Assembly: GCA_947626525.1 (NCBI GenBank)
Contig: CANQSM010000018.1
Span: 1 to 44,245, forward strand
DNA from: an uncultured Phocaeicola sp.
GTDB lineage: Bacteria > Bacteroidota > Bacteroidia > Bacteroidales > Bacteroidaceae
DNA length: 44,245 nucleotides
Direction: 5' to 3'
Within the stretch, counting starts at the first letter, position 1. Each line of letters begins with the position of its first letter. The position numbers were made by a program, and so were the translations under genes. Of this stretch, positions 44,191 to 44,245 are shown in pieces. The notes beneath the pieces were generated by a model that saw nothing but the letters and a program-made list of their open reading frames with translations, did no database searches and was not told the DNA's origin.

Positions 44191-44245
44191 AGGCTGCAGA
44201 TGACGGCTGCAGAATCTTGCGAGACTCCTATAAATGCCAGAAAAC

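Overview
The window is chromosomal DNA from a member of the Bacteroidales (Bacteroides/Parabacteroides-like; I do not commit to a genus). The evidence is SusC/SusD outer-membrane uptake pairs, a FISUMP-type lipoprotein, a single-RRM RNA-binding protein, ribosomal proteins with Bacteroidales features (GTG-started rplM), and many promoters of the Bacteroidetes type (TTTG or TTG, 19-21 bases, then TAnnTTTG). There is no rRNA, CRISPR array, integrase or recognisable insertion sequence. Two identical tRNA-Val genes are present.

Layout. 1-1751 (minus) is the N-terminal part of a PLD-nuclease/SNF2-helicase fusion that runs off the left edge. Upstream of it lie a terminator, a possible small membrane protein and a promoter. 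2.2-5.0 kb holds an MlaFE lipid-transport pair (minus), LptB (plus) and an RRM protein (minus) with a structured leader. 5.4-19.4 kb is a plus-strand housekeeping run: tig, clpP, clpX, recQ, guaB, trpS, two tRNA-Val genes around a 23-bp minisatellite, purB, an rluB-type pseudouridine synthase and asnS.

19.6-30.4 kb is an accessory locus whose base and codon use is visibly more G/C-rich than its neighbours. It encodes an STN-domain SusC, SusD, a lipoprotein resembling import-associated zinc metallohydrolases but lacking HExxH, a FISUMP lipoprotein with a three-fold repeated insert, a two-lobed retropepsin-like protein and a tandem thioredoxin-fold protein. It contains no glycan-degrading enzyme, so I infer uptake of a peptide, protein or other non-glycan ligand. 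Two things make it the most interesting part of the window. The signal peptide of SusC is out of frame with its body at a run of nine G residues, so the transporter looks switched off in this sequence and could be phase-variable. Near-identical ~50-bp sequences also flank the locus.

30.9-42.4 kb returns to core genes: an MBL-fold hydrolase, rplM-rpsI-rpsB-tsf, a SUI1-type factor, rex, a FAH-family protein, ispF, menA, a metallophosphoesterase lipoprotein, and a minus-strand yicC-gmk-nadD operon. From 42.5 kb a second SusC gene begins behind a leader that contains a terminator-like hairpin. Its reading frame breaks just before the window ends.
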